Shown: positions 16,229 to 26,000, numbered from the stretch's first letter. The stretch: 64,000 nt of DNA from Gammaproteobacteria bacterium (GCA_016712635.1 JADJQS010000007.1:184933-248932), one strand, 5' to 3'. The notes: a model not told the origin generated them from the letters alone. Made by a program: numbers and translations.

Positions 16229-18732
16229 ATGACGTTTGATTTTTCAAAGATCAAGTCGAAGAAGAAAGAGACCCTGCCTGTCGATCCGATAGAGCTTTTT
16301 CAGAAGCTAAAGGTTTCGGACCCGAGTATCAATGATCTATGGCTGGCCCAGGGTGATGCGCTTCGTAAGTGGCATGAAAATCGTACTAAGAGAGATGTTG
16401 GTATAGTTCTCAATACTGGCGCTGGCAAGACATTGGTCGGCCTGCTAGTTGCGCAGTCCCTCGTTAACGAAACGCGTGAGAAAGTTCTGTATGCTTGCAG
16501 CTCCATTCAGCTTGTAGAGCAGACCGCTGAAAAGGCCAAAGGATACGGATTAGACGTAACGACGTACTTTCGCGGCCAATATAGTAGTGATTTATTTGTT
16601 CGTGGGGAGGCGCCTTGCGTCACCACGTACCAAGCACTATTCAATGGCCGATCTGTCTTTTTTAGGGAACAGCTATCAGCAATTGTATTTGATGATGCTC
16701 ATGCGGCCGAGCATCTGCTGCGCGATCATTTCTCATTGCGTCTAAATAGAAATACTTTCCCCGGCGTTTATGCCGAATTGGCGGCTCTGTTCAATCCCTA
16801 CTACCAAAAAGTAGGTAAGGCAGGAAGCTATTCTGAGTTGGAAGATCCACAATGCCGGCGGTTATTTCTGGTACCGCCTTTTGAGATTCATGCTCAACAG
16901 GGTGAGCTGTTGAGAATACTACGTGCTTCTGCTCTCCAAGATAACCGTGAAACAATGTTTGCTTGGGAATACATTCATGACCATATAGATCTTTGTTGCA
17001 TGTTGGTATCAGGCGCAGAAATAACTATTACCCCACCATTTGTTCCGGTCCTTTCTCTTCCATATTTCGGAAGAGAGACTCGTCGTGTGTCTCTTTCCGC
17101 GACTCTAGTGGCACCAGATGCGTTCGCTAGAACCTTTGGGAGAGTGCCAGACGCGGTTGCTGCCCCTTCGACGACGGCTGGAGAGTGCGAGCGATTAATT
17201 TTGATTCCCTCCCAACTTGAGGTGGACAGGGAGGACACAGTAATCACCAGGGAGTTGATCAAGGATCGAAAGACGTTAATTCTGGTACCAACCTACGCAC
17301 GAGCGACCAATTGGCAAGGGGTAGCAGAGCCACCACCCAAAGAAAGCGTATCTGAGTACGTGCGTGCATTTAAAGCCGATCCAGGTACTCCGAAACTACT
17401 GTTGGCTGCTAGGTACGACGGCGTCGACTTTCCAGGCGATACGTGCCGCGTGATGGTAATTGACGACCTGCCCATGGGGGTAGGGCCCTTAGAGCGATAC
17501 ATGTGGGAGTATCTGAGCCTATCGAATACTCTTAGAACAGCAATTGCATCTCGTATCGTGCAAAGTTTTGGGCGTATTTCGCGAGGCATGAGTGACCATG
17601 GAGTTGTGATTCTAACGGGTGAGCGCCTTGTAGATTGGGTTCTGGTCCCACGAAACAGAGCGGTGTTGCCACCATTTCTACAAAAACAGATCGTTCTGGG
17701 CTATGAGGTTTCCGCGCATGCTGATGAAGTGAAAGAACTTTACGCGGCCGCAGACCAGTGTCTTGCGAGAGACGAGAACTGGCTTGCCACTTACAACGAA
17801 TATATGAAAACTGCGGAACCTGATAGCAGTGAGGTAGACACGGAGCTGCTCACACGATTGGCGCGATCGGAATCTGACTATGCCTCACTGATATGGCGGC
17901 GTGATTACCATGGAGCCGCAAAGGTACTATCAACAACATTGGAAGAGGCGTTTTCACTGAGCGTCAGCACCGGTGCGTGGCACTGCTTGTGGTTGGGGCA
18001 TGCGCTAGAGCTACTTGGCGATGCTGGATCTGCGCAGGAGATGTATTCCCGAGCACATTCTAATCAACTAAATATTCCAGCCTATCCGAGAGAAATAGGC
18101 AAAGAGTATGAGGCTGTCCCAAGTCAGGTAATGGAAGTCGATAGCCAGTTGAAAATCTTGGCTGATGGAGCAGTCATACTCCCAAAAAGGATCGATGCGG
18201 ACTTAGCACATCTAGACGGCAGTGGCACTGCAGGTCAGACCGAGGAGTCACTGCGGGCCTTAGGGCAATATCTTGGTTTCCAATCTACCAGTCCAGATCA
18301 TGAATTTGGCACTGGGCCGGACGTGCTGTGGGTGATTGATGGGCAATCTGCACTTTGCATTGAGGTCAAGACCGACAAGAAGTCTACAACCCCTTACCGT
18401 AAGGAGGATGTTGGTCAGTTAAGCGACCATGTTCAATGGGTGAAGGATCAGATTGGCAGTAAGGAAATTATTCCAATATTTGTTGGTCCGATCATCGGTG
18501 TAACTGACAGCACGAATCCGCCAAAGGAGTACAAAGTTGTTGCGCTCGAACAGTTCCATATTCTTGCACATCGATTGATAGCGGCGCTGAAGATGCTGCA
18601 ACAGCTTCATTGCCTATCACACTCAGAAGTAACCTGTGGAAGGTGTTCAAGGAGAGAGGGCTACTTTGGCCAGAAAGTTTCAGTACTCTGGAAAGCCATT
18701 GTCTTCGCGACTTATTGAGCACCCGAGCGTGA
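16229..18732 (+). CDS. DEAD/DEAH-type helicase with C-terminal PD-(D/E)xK nuclease (frameshifted near the end)
   Basis: About 834 residues. Helicase motifs: 'NTGAGKT' (about residue 61), 'FDDAHAAEH' as a DDAH Walker B (about 153), 'YDGVDFPGD' (about 396) and 'QSFGRISRG' (about 445), an XPD/DinG-like set. A C-terminal nuclease motif is D-x13-E-V-K in 'GPDVLWVIDGQSALCIEVKT' (about 697-713). The annotated frame ends at 18718, but restoring one A near 18627 gives 'SNLWKVFKERGLLWPESFSTLE ... LLSTRA' ending in a TGA that overlaps the next start as GTGA, strong evidence for this ending. It is part of the hsdS-hsdM operon; probably an accessory defence enzyme, exact role unknown. Confidence 0.75.
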
Positions 18733-19058
18733 ATACATCCTCCATCGTCCAAAAACTTTGGAACTACTGCAACGTCCTGCGCGACGACGGCATGTCGTAC
18801 GGCGACTACCCCGGATCAAGTCCGGGCAGGCTAACAACGAGCAGCTCACCTATCTGCTGTTTCTTTAGATGGCCGATGAGCGCACCAAGGCGCCGTACAA
18901 CCAGAAGAGTCCGGTGCCAGACGAATACAGTTGGACGAGCCTCATCAAGAAAGACGGCGATGAACCGTTCGATCAATATTGCCATACCCTGGAGGCGCTG
19001 GGCAACCAGAAGGGCCTGCTCGGGCTGATCTTCAACAAGCCGCAGAACAAGTTCCAGG
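18729..19058 (+). pseudogene. Truncated, interrupted first copy of hsdM
   Basis: Starts with a GTG overlapping the helicase stop (GTGA) and matches the first 304 bases of the intact hsdM at 21823 at roughly 90% identity by eye. A 29-base insertion (18810-18838) replaces one codon and breaks the frame, AAG has become TAG at about 18868, and similarity stops at 19058. This was probably the native hsdM start; the functional copy now lies 3 kb downstream after a four-gene module. Confidence 0.85.
18810..18838. repeat. Family D repeat insertion in hsdM remnant
   Basis: CCCGGATCAAGTCCGGG (arms CCCGGA/TCCGGG) followed by CAGGCTAACAAC. It replaces GTC of the intact copy and adds 26 bases net. Confidence 0.75.
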
Positions 19059-19091
19059 GCCGATTCGGCGCTTACCTAACAAGCAGATAAC

Positions 19092-20027
19092 ATGCCCGCC
19101 GCATTTGCTCACCTGACTCTGGTCAATGTCCTGAAGGAACGGCGCAGGCTTGAGAAGATTGCAGGTTTCCCACGTCCCGCGATTGCAGTTATCGCCAAAT
19201 ATCAGAAGTTCTGCGAATTGGGTGCCGTCAGCCCAGACTATCCCTATCTTGCCTTGGGCAATGTCGATGCGACGAAGTGGGCAGATGCGATGCATTACAC
19301 CCGAGTCGGCGACATGGTGCGGGCGGGTGTCGATTATCTTCAGGGTATCACTGGCGAAGATCAGGACAAAGGTTTGGCCTGGTTGCTCGGTTATTGCGCG
19401 CATGTGGCCACGGATGTCACGGTGCATCCGGTGATCGAGCTGAAGGTGGGGAAATACGAAGAGAACAAGCGTGAGCACCGCATATGCGAGATGCATCAGG
19501 ACGTGTATATCTTCAAGACGCGGATGAATCTGGATATCGGGGTGGCGGAATTCCTGTCGTCCAGCATCTGCGCCTGCGGGCGTGCTGGAGATCCCAAGAG
19601 TATAGACCCCGTAGTATCGAGTGTCTGGACGGAGATGATGCGGCGGGTGCATCCGGACGAGTTCGTGCAGAATCCGCCCGACATCGATCTATGGCATAGC
19701 CGGTTCACCACTACCGTCGACAATATCGCCGAGGAGGGCTATCGGCTGGTAAAGATCGCCCGCCATGTCGCGGCGGATGTCGCCGGGTTGGTTTATCCGC
19801 TGGTGGCGGAGCTGGATCGTACCTACCTCGACAGCCTGCGTTGTCCGCGCGGGCGCGACCGCAGTTATGACGAGATCTTCGATCTCGCGGTCAGGAACGT
19901 CGGGACGGTATGGAGCTGGGTCGCGAATGCGGTGCTGAGGAAAAATGACGAGGATGTGAAGGCTATCGGCCAATGGAATCTGGATACGGGAAAGGACGAG
20001 AATGACCGCTTGGTTTTCTGGGCGTAA
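19092..20027 (+). CDS. Zinc-dependent phospholipase C family protein
   Basis: 311 residues. 'MPAAFAHLTLVNVL' and 'SPDYPYLALGNVDATKWADAMHYTRVGDMV' followed by 'GYCAHVATDVTVHPVI' show the histidine/aspartate pattern of the Zn_dep_PLPC family (PF00882), whose members bind zinc and hydrolyse phospholipids or related phosphodiesters. No signal peptide is seen, so it is probably cytoplasmic. It is the first gene of the module set between the two hsdM copies; the next gene starts inside its last codons. A role in defence is possible only by position. Confidence 0.75.
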   Translation: MPAAFAHLTLVNVLKERRRLEKIAGFPRPAIAVIAKYQKFCELGAVSPDYPYLALGNVDATKWADAMHYTRVGDMVRAGVDYLQGITGEDQDKGLAWLLGYCAHVATDVTVHPVIELKVGKYEENKREHRICEMHQDVYIFKTRMNLDIGVAEFLSSSICACGRAGDPKSIDPVVSSVWTEMMRRVHPDEFVQNPPDIDLWHSRFTTTVDNIAEEGYRLVKIARHVAADVAGLVYPLVAELDRTYLDSLRCPRGRDRSYDEIFDLAVRNVGTVWSWVANAVLRKNDEDVKAIGQWNLDTGKDENDRLVFWA

Positions 20028-20442
20028 TGTCCCGGCAGGGCATCTGCTCGCAGTTTCGTTGCTGCTGGGTGTTTCATCCTGTGCTGTGCACAGCCCGTTC
20101 ATGGAAGATGAGCAGGCGATGCAGACCCTCGGCTCCGCGTTGACCAAGCTTAGCAGTGCGGTGGACGTGACCGTTGCTTATGAGGATCTCCCGGAAGGGA
20201 TCAGTGATCGGGAGTTGCTCGTCCAGTCCACCCGGCATGATCCCGAATTGCTCCGGCGATTTGACGGCTATCGTTTGCGCGTATTGCATCAGGACAGCTA
20301 TGCCGTGCTGCTGGTCTGTTCCAAGACAGATGACCGCGCCTTGCTGGAGGATGTGGCCTGCACTGCCCCGATGGATCGGCATGCCTGGCGGGAAAAGACG
20401 CCCTGCGAGTTTACGCTGAGGGATCCGCGGTTGTGTGATTAA
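20002..20442 (+). CDS. Hypothetical lipoprotein overlapping the phospholipase gene
   Basis: 146 residues with a signal sequence ending in 'LLLGVSSCAVH', a lipobox with Cys27. The remainder ('LGSALTKLSSAVDVTVAYEDLPEGISDRELL ... YRLRVLHQDSYAVLLVCS') is not recognised. The ATG at 20002 lies 26 bases inside the end of the preceding gene, so the two are probably translated together. Five cysteines in the mature part may form disulfides. Confidence 0.6.
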   Translation: MTAWFSGRNVPAGHLLAVSLLLGVSSCAVHSPFMEDEQAMQTLGSALTKLSSAVDVTVAYEDLPEGISDRELLVQSTRHDPELLRRFDGYRLRVLHQDSYAVLLVCSKTDDRALLEDVACTAPMDRHAWREKTPCEFTLRDPRLCD

Positions 20443-20452
20443 CAGCCGTACG

Positions 20453-20524
20453 CGTATGCAATATGCATATAGCATACGGCGCTTGTCATTTTGGCCCGAT
20501 ATATGCTATATGCATACAGCATAT
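20453..20524. promoter_or_regulatory. Two operator-like inverted repeats upstream of the winged-helix gene
   Basis: CGTATGC (20453-20459)/GCATACG (20472-20478) and ATATGCT (20501-20507)/AGCATAT (20518-20524). Both are perfect 7-bp inverted repeats of related sequence; the second overlaps the proposed start codon. They suggest autorepression by the adjacent winged-helix protein, an inference. Confidence 0.55.
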
Positions 20525-21095
20525 GAATAGAGCTAAATCATCCGAGAAATCCGTTGCCATGAAGCGGGCCAGTAGCCGCCAATGGGTGCTCAAGCCGCAG
20601 GATCTGGCGGTTGCCTTGAAATTGGTGGCCTTGAAAGGGCAGTGGCTACCCTATGCCAGTCTGGGTAACGCCATGCGCCTGTCCCAGTTCGAGGCGCATG
20701 CCGCCGTTCAGCGTCTGATGGCTGCCCGGCTGGTGGCAGAAGTCGATGGTCCGCCCAGACCGGTGCTGGCTACTTTGAGGTCTTTCGTAATCTTTGGGGC
20801 GCCGTATGTCTACCCCGCCGTGCGCGGCGAAATGACCATCGGTTTTCCGACTGCTCATGGAGTTGCTCCGCTTAAGGAAATTATGGCGTCTCCCAATGAG
20901 CCGCCTCCGGTCTGGCCGCATCCCGAGGGGATAGCCAAGGGTCAAGGGCTGTTACCTTTGTATGAGACCTTGCCCCTGGCTGCGATGGATGATCCTGCGC
21001 TTTATGAGTTGCTGGCCTTGTTCGATGCGTTGCGAGCCGGGCAGACAAGGGAACGGGAGTTGGCGAAAAAATTTCTTGAGGAACGCTTGCAGTAA
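20523..21095 (+). CDS. Winged-helix protein, putative partner or repressor of the nucleotidyltransferase
   Basis: About 190 residues. 'LKPQDLAVALKLVALKGQWLPYASLGNAMRLSQFEAHAAVQRLMAARLVAE' is a winged helix-turn-helix, followed by an alpha/beta part ending in a helix 'DALRAGQTRERELAKKFLEERL'. The start is uncertain: ATG 20523 has no clear Shine-Dalgarno, ATG 20559 is possible. It lies 14 bases before the nucleotidyltransferase gene; winged-helix plus nucleotidyltransferase pairs resemble type IV toxin-antitoxin operons of the AbiE kind. Confidence 0.65.
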   Translation: MNRAKSSEKSVAMKRASSRQWVLKPQDLAVALKLVALKGQWLPYASLGNAMRLSQFEAHAAVQRLMAARLVAEVDGPPRPVLATLRSFVIFGAPYVYPAVRGEMTIGFPTAHGVAPLKEIMASPNEPPPVWPHPEGIAKGQGLLPLYETLPLAAMDDPALYELLALFDALRAGQTRERELAKKFLEERLQ

Positions 21096-21109
21096 TAGGG
21101 GGCAGTGTC

Positions 21110-21826
21110 ATGGATGACCCGAACCTGAAGATTCTGGTTCCGATCGCGCAAGCGCTGGGGGATTTATGCGAGTCTCTGGTCTTCGTCGGCGGTTGCGCAA
21201 CGGGTTTGCTGGTAACTGCGCAACGCGCGCAGGCGATTCGGCCGACAGCAGATGTGGATGTCATAGTGGAAGCTGTGACCGCCGCAGATTACCATGCGAT
21301 AGAGAGAGAAGTTACGGCGCGCGGATTCAAGCACGATATCACGCCCGAGGCGCCAATCTGCCGCTGGGTATGGAAGGGTGTGTTGCTGGATCTGCTGCCC
21401 AGTGGCCCCGGCGTTCTGGGATTTCATAACCGTTGGTATCCCTTGGCTGTGGAAACCGCCATGAGGGTTTCGTTACCGGGCGGTTGGGTAATTCAGCTGA
21501 TTACCGCGCCACTATTTGTGGCAACGAAGTTCGAGGCTTTCCATGGCCGTGGCAATAAGGATTATATAGCGAGCCACGATCTCGAAGATTTGCTTACGGT
21601 AATCGATGGTCGCCCGGAATTGCTCGAAGAAATCCGGGATTCAGGCAGCGAACTGCGGAACTACCTCGCGGTTGAGATGAAAAGGCTGTTGGATGAGCGC
21701 GACTTTCAGCTTGCATTGCCCGGACAGCTTCCCGGTGATGCAGCAAGTCAGGCGCGACTTCCTGAACTGATACGACGGATGCGTTCGATTGCACAACCAG
21801 GCGACCAAGAAGAAACAAGGCGATGA
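21110..21826 (+). CDS. Nucleotidyltransferase-fold protein, putative toxin
   Basis: 238 residues. 'VFVGGCATGLLVTAQRAQAIRPTADVDVIVE' (about residues 24-54) is a GG ... DxD nucleotidyltransferase core; 'PLFVATKFEAFHGRGNKDYIASHDLEDLLTVIDGR' resembles the downstream region of AbiEii-like enzymes. It probably transfers a nucleotide to RNA or protein; target unknown. GGGGG precedes the ATG, and its stop overlaps the hsdM start (ATGA), so expression is tied to hsdM. Confidence 0.75.
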   Translation: MDDPNLKILVPIAQALGDLCESLVFVGGCATGLLVTAQRAQAIRPTADVDVIVEAVTAADYHAIEREVTARGFKHDITPEAPICRWVWKGVLLDLLPSGPGVLGFHNRWYPLAVETAMRVSLPGGWVIQLITAPLFVATKFEAFHGRGNKDYIASHDLEDLLTVIDGRPELLEEIRDSGSELRNYLAVEMKRLLDERDFQLALPGQLPGDAASQARLPELIRRMRSIAQPGDQEETRR

Positions 21827-23322
21827 ATACATCGACTATTGTCCAAAAGCTCTGGAACTACTGCAACGTCCTGCGCGACGACGGCATGTCGTATGGCGAC
21901 TATGTCGAGCAGCTCACATATCTGCTGTTCCTTAAGATGGCCGACGAGCGCACCAAGGCGCCGTACAACCAGAAGAGCCCGGTGCCGGACAAGTACAGTT
22001 GGCCGAGCCTGATAAAGAGAGACGGCGACGAGCTGTTCGACCATTACCGCCACACGCTTGAGGCACTGGGCAACCAGAAGGGCCTGCTCGGGCTGATCTT
22101 CAACAAGTCGCAGAACAAGTTCCAGGACCCGGCCAAGCTGCGGCGGCTGATCGTGGACCTCATCGACAAGGAAACCTGGGTGTCGATGAGCGCCGATGTG
22201 AAGGGCGATGCCTACGAAGGTTTGCTGGAGAAAAACGCGCAGGACACCAAGTCCGGCGCCGGCCAGTACTTCACGCCGCGCCCGCTGATCCAGGCCATTG
22301 TGGATGTCATGGCCCCGAAGCCCGGCGAGACCGTGAGCGACCCGGCCTGCGGCACCGGCGGCTTTCTGCTCGCGGCGCACGACTATGTGGTGAGGCACAA
22401 CCCCAACCTGACTAAGCCGCAAAAGACCCGGCTCAAGGAGGAAACCTTCAAGGGCTGGGAGCTGGTGCAGGCCACGGCGCGGCTGTGCGCGATGAACATG
22501 CTGCTGCACGGCATCGGCAGCCAGGACTTCGAGCCCATCGTGGTATCCGATTCGCTGGCCGCCGACCCCGGCGACCGCTTTGACCTGGTGCTCACCAACC
22601 CGCCCTTCGGCAAGAAGAGCAGCACCACGATCGTGGGCGAGGAGGGCAAGGTCAGCAAGGAGCGCGACATCGTCGAGCGCGGCGACTTCTGGACCACCAC
22701 CTCGAACAAGCAGCTCAACTTCGTCCAGCACGTCAAAACCCTGCTCAAGCAGAACGGCCGCGCCGCCGTGGTCCTGCCCGACAACGTGCTCTTCGAAGGC
22801 GGCGCCGGCGAAACCATCCGCCGCAAGCTCCTGCATGAGTGCGACGTCCACACCCTGCTGCGCCTGCCCACCGGATTGTTCTACGCCCAGGGGGTTAAGG
22901 CGAATGTTTTATTTTTCGACAAGAAGCCCGCCTCCGAAACGCCGTGGACCAAGAAGCTGTGGATCTACGACCTGCGGACGAACATGCACTTTACGCTCAA
23001 GACGAATTCCTTGAAGAGGGAAGACCTCGATGAATTCGTCAAATGCTACAACCCGGAGAACCGCCACAGCCGCAAGGCGACTTGGTCCGACAAGAACCCC
23101 GACGGCCGCTGGCGCGCCTACACCTACGAGGAAATCGCCGCCCGCGACAAACTCAGCCTGGATATTTTCTGGCTCAGAGACGAATCTTTGTCGGATTCGG
23201 ACAATCTGCCCGGTCCGGATGTGATCGCGCGAGAGATTGTGGAGGATCTGGAGGCGGCGCTGGAGCAGTTCAGAGAGATAGCGGGAGATTTGGGCGGGGA
23301 CATTGTAGAGGAGGTTCAGTGA
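21823..23322 (+). CDS. hsdM: Type I restriction-modification, DNA methyltransferase subunit
   Basis: 499 residues. An N-terminal HsdM_N helical domain ('IVQKLWNYCNVLRDDGMSYGDYVEQLTYLLFLKMADE') is followed by an N6-adenine methyltransferase: 'GAGQYFTPRPLIQAIVDVM', SAM motif 'SDPACGTGGFLLAAHDY' and catalytic 'LVLTNPPFGKKS'. With HsdS it methylates adenine at the recognition site; with HsdR it forms the restriction complex. Length is normal. It starts in the NTase stop (ATGA) and its own stop overlaps the next start (GTGA). Confidence 0.93.
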   Translation: MNTSTIVQKLWNYCNVLRDDGMSYGDYVEQLTYLLFLKMADERTKAPYNQKSPVPDKYSWPSLIKRDGDELFDHYRHTLEALGNQKGLLGLIFNKSQNKFQDPAKLRRLIVDLIDKETWVSMSADVKGDAYEGLLEKNAQDTKSGAGQYFTPRPLIQAIVDVMAPKPGETVSDPACGTGGFLLAAHDYVVRHNPNLTKPQKTRLKEETFKGWELVQATARLCAMNMLLHGIGSQDFEPIVVSDSLAADPGDRFDLVLTNPPFGKKSSTTIVGEEGKVSKERDIVERGDFWTTTSNKQLNFVQHVKTLLKQNGRAAVVLPDNVLFEGGAGETIRRKLLHECDVHTLLRLPTGLFYAQGVKANVLFFDKKPASETPWTKKLWIYDLRTNMHFTLKTNSLKREDLDEFVKCYNPENRHSRKATWSDKNPDGRWRAYTYEEIAARDKLSLDIFWLRDESLSDSDNLPGPDVIAREIVEDLEAALEQFREIAGDLGGDIVEEVQ

Positions 23323-24310
23323 CGGAAAAGACGATATGGGGTATCCATGCCGGTAAGACAGGAGATGCTGATTCACTATTCTTGAAAAAGAATGTGATAG
23401 CGCTGGGCTGGGTTGAAATGCGTGATATCGGAAAATTCAAACCTGATCGAGAAGATTTTAAAAAACAAGTAAGCACGAGATTTCCCGAGTGGAAACCGGG
23501 GAAAATATACAGTTCAGCTGGCCAGCTTTTCCGCTTTGTCCATGAGATGAAAATTGGTGATCTTGTAGTTTATCCGTCTAAGCATGATCGTCAGATTCAC
23601 ATTGGTGAAGTAGTCGGAAATTTCGAGTATCGGCCCGATCTTATGGAAGGCTATCCACAAATACGGGCAGTTAAGTGGCTTAAACATGTGCCACGCATGC
23701 AGTATTCACACAAGGCGCGCTTTATGAAACTGGCTCCGCATTGAGCTTTCCAAATTAAAATTATGCCGATGAGGTTCTGGCTGTTCTGTCTGGTCATGAA
23801 GTTCCAATATTGAGTGAAGAGGCGGAGCCAACGAATGCCTCCGATATTGAAGAGCAGACGCGCGATTACGTCATCAAGCAATTGTCCAAGACACTAAAGG
23901 GATTGCCTTTGGAGGAGTTCGTGGCCCATCTACTTGAAAAGATGGGATATCACGCTCGCTTGAGTCGAGTCAACGAGCCGAGTGTGGATATCATTGCGCA
24001 TAAAGATGATCTCGGATTCGAGCCACCAATCATTAAAGTTCAAGTAAAGAGTTCAGATGGGAAGATAGGAGATAAGGATGTTTCCGCTTTATATGGAAAA
24101 GTTGGTGAAGGCGAATATGGATTGCTGGTAACGCTGGGTCAATTCACGCCTCACGCGGTTACATTTGCCAACAGCAAAAGCAATTTGAGGCTCGTTGATG
24201 GCGCAGATTTAGTGAATCTGATTTTTGAGTACTATGAACAGTTTGATGCAAAATATAAAGGCGTATTGCCACTTAAAAAGATTTACGTGCCACAGACTAT
24301 AGAAGAATAG
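23319..24310 (+). CDS. Mrr-like restriction endonuclease (frameshifted in the middle)
   Basis: A GTG at 23319 overlaps the hsdM stop and follows GAGGAGG. The first frame ('KTIWGIHAGKTGDADSLFLK ... GDLVVYPSKHDRQIHIGEVVG') is the N-terminal domain common in these nucleases. It breaks near 23720-23770, where at least two short T and A runs appear too short; the second frame continues 'NYADEVLAVLSGHEVPILSE' and the Mrr catalytic domain, with D in 'SVDIIAHKDD' and QVK in 'IIKVQVKSS' as the D ... QxK active site. Mrr enzymes cut DNA, often modified DNA. It is the last gene of the restriction operon. Confidence 0.75.
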
Positions 24311-24365
24311 GGCTTGTAAAAATAATAGAGTAAATCCGGGCCAGAGATGGATTAAAAGTGTCTCT

Positions 24366-26000
24366 CTAATCCGGCTTTCTCAGATGCGCATACCCCGGCA
24401 GAGTTTGCAGACGCGTATCGGTCATAGCCCCACCCGTAGTGAAGTGATACATGCTCTGCAGCACTTGACCTTTCATCCCCAGCACATCGTGCACGGCGTC
24501 ATCGAAATAACAGCCGATGCCGGTGCCACGCACACCGGCTGCTTCAGCCTCCAGATAGAGCACCTGGCCGAGGATGCCGGCCTCCCAGAATAACTGGCGG
24601 TAAATCCACGGCCCTTGGGCCAGGCTGCTCTGGTATTCGGCCAGCATGCCGAGGCTGAAGGCGCCGTCGGCGGCGATGTCCTGGTGGCAGGACACGGCGC
24701 GCGCGGCATTGCGCGTGTCGGTGCTGATGAGCCGGTACAGTTTGAAATGGGCGGGGCAGCCGGCCACGGCGAGCCATTCGAACTTGGGGGAGAATTCCGC
24801 GCGCGCGGTGGCTTCGATGGTGTCGTTGCGCAGGAAGACATAGAGCCCGGGTTCGAGCCCTTCCACCCGATGGACGAACAGCAGCAGATGGATGCGGGGC
24901 GGCCACGCGATGGCGTCCCACGGCGCGGTGCCGGCGCGCGGCAGGGTCAGGTCCAGCATGCGGTAAAAGGCGGCGGCGGTGATCGAGGTGACGCCGTCGA
25001 ATTCCTGCGCGCTGCGGCGCTGCTTGATGATCTCGACGGCGCTCTGTTGGCAGGGGCTGGCGAGGGGCGCGGGCAATGCGAGTGGCTGCCAGCGTGTTTC
25101 CTGCGTGTGCGGTTTGGTGCAGGCGTCGGCCGCTTCGTCGATGAGCGCCCATTCATATTTATGGTCGCGCGCCAGTCGATTGGCCTGTCCGCGCCAGTGT
25201 CGTTCGAGTGTGGCGCGGATGAGTGCTTCGGGTGCGGGTTCGTCGTTGTTCGCCTTGGGCTGGGTGGTCACCTGCAGGATGAGGTCCGGGTGTTCCCGTT
25301 CCGCGTCGTTGAAGTCTGGTGCGCGATCCGTACCGAGGAGGGCGCCGATCTCCGCGTCGCCCCAGGCGCCGAGCAGATGCGCCTGCCAGCCGAGCGCGGC
25401 CGCGGCGTAACGCACGGCCGCGATGGCGTGGCCCGCGTCGTGCTGGCAATAGCGATAGGCGCGTTCTCCGTATTTCCACGCCTCGCGCCAATGGATCGAG
25501 GTCAATCCGACCAGGAAGGCGCCGGGCGGCAGCCGGGATGCGGTGCCGTTGGCCGCTGCGGCGAATTCGCAGCGGTGTTCCAGCACGTGGTCGCGGCTCA
25601 CGTAGTGATGCACGCCGTCCGCGACGCCGGGACAGTGTTCGATCACCACGTAGGCCTCGGTGGGATGGAGGTTGCCGCTGGAGGGATTGCAGCGCAGCGC
25701 CCAGCGTGAACCTTTGAATTCCTTCCAGGCGGAGAGGCCGAATGAGAGTTCGAGCAGGGCGGCGAGGGTGTGCAGGCTCAGGGCCTGCGGCGCGATCCGC
25801 CCCGGCGTGTAGAGATCCGCATAACTGGGCTGCGGCCCCTCGGGCAGCAAGGGCAACTCCAGCGCGGGACTGCCCGCAAAGGTGCGGAACGGGTCCGGCT
25901 GGTTCGCCCAGTCCAGCCCGTCCGGCCCGGCGGCATAGCGGCGGAAATGGTGCTTGGTGCGCAGGTGGTAGGCCAGTACGGTATCGAGCGCTTTGTTCAT
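24366..26000 (-). CDS. SagB/ThcOx-family FMN-dependent dehydrogenase
   Basis: 544 residues from the ATG at 26000 (MNKALDTVLAYHLRTKHHF); a longer start at 26072 would leave only 16 bases to the divergent frame and no promoter room. It has two nitroreductase-like halves: 'CNPSSGNLHPTEAYVVI' in the first and 'IIKQRRSAQEFDG ... ADGAFSLGMLAEYQSSLAQGPWIYRQLFWEAGILGQVLYLEAEAAGVRGTGIG' in the second. The double-domain form of about 540 residues is common in proteobacteria and its substrate is unknown. No peptide precursor or YcaO gene lies nearby, so a role in azole peptide synthesis is not indicated. Confidence 0.85.
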   Translation of the reverse strand: MNKALDTVLAYHLRTKHHFRRYAAGPDGLDWANQPDPFRTFAGSPALELPLLPEGPQPSYADLYTPGRIAPQALSLHTLAALLELSFGLSAWKEFKGSRWALRCNPSSGNLHPTEAYVVIEHCPGVADGVHHYVSRDHVLEHRCEFAAAANGTASRLPPGAFLVGLTSIHWREAWKYGERAYRYCQHDAGHAIAAVRYAAAALGWQAHLLGAWGDAEIGALLGTDRAPDFNDAEREHPDLILQVTTQPKANNDEPAPEALIRATLERHWRGQANRLARDHKYEWALIDEAADACTKPHTQETRWQPLALPAPLASPCQQSAVEIIKQRRSAQEFDGVTSITAAAFYRMLDLTLPRAGTAPWDAIAWPPRIHLLLFVHRVEGLEPGLYVFLRNDTIEATARAEFSPKFEWLAVAGCPAHFKLYRLISTDTRNAARAVSCHQDIAADGAFSLGMLAEYQSSLAQGPWIYRQLFWEAGILGQVLYLEAEAAGVRGTGIGCYFDDAVHDVLGMKGQVLQSMYHFTTGGAMTDTRLQTLPGYAHLRKPD

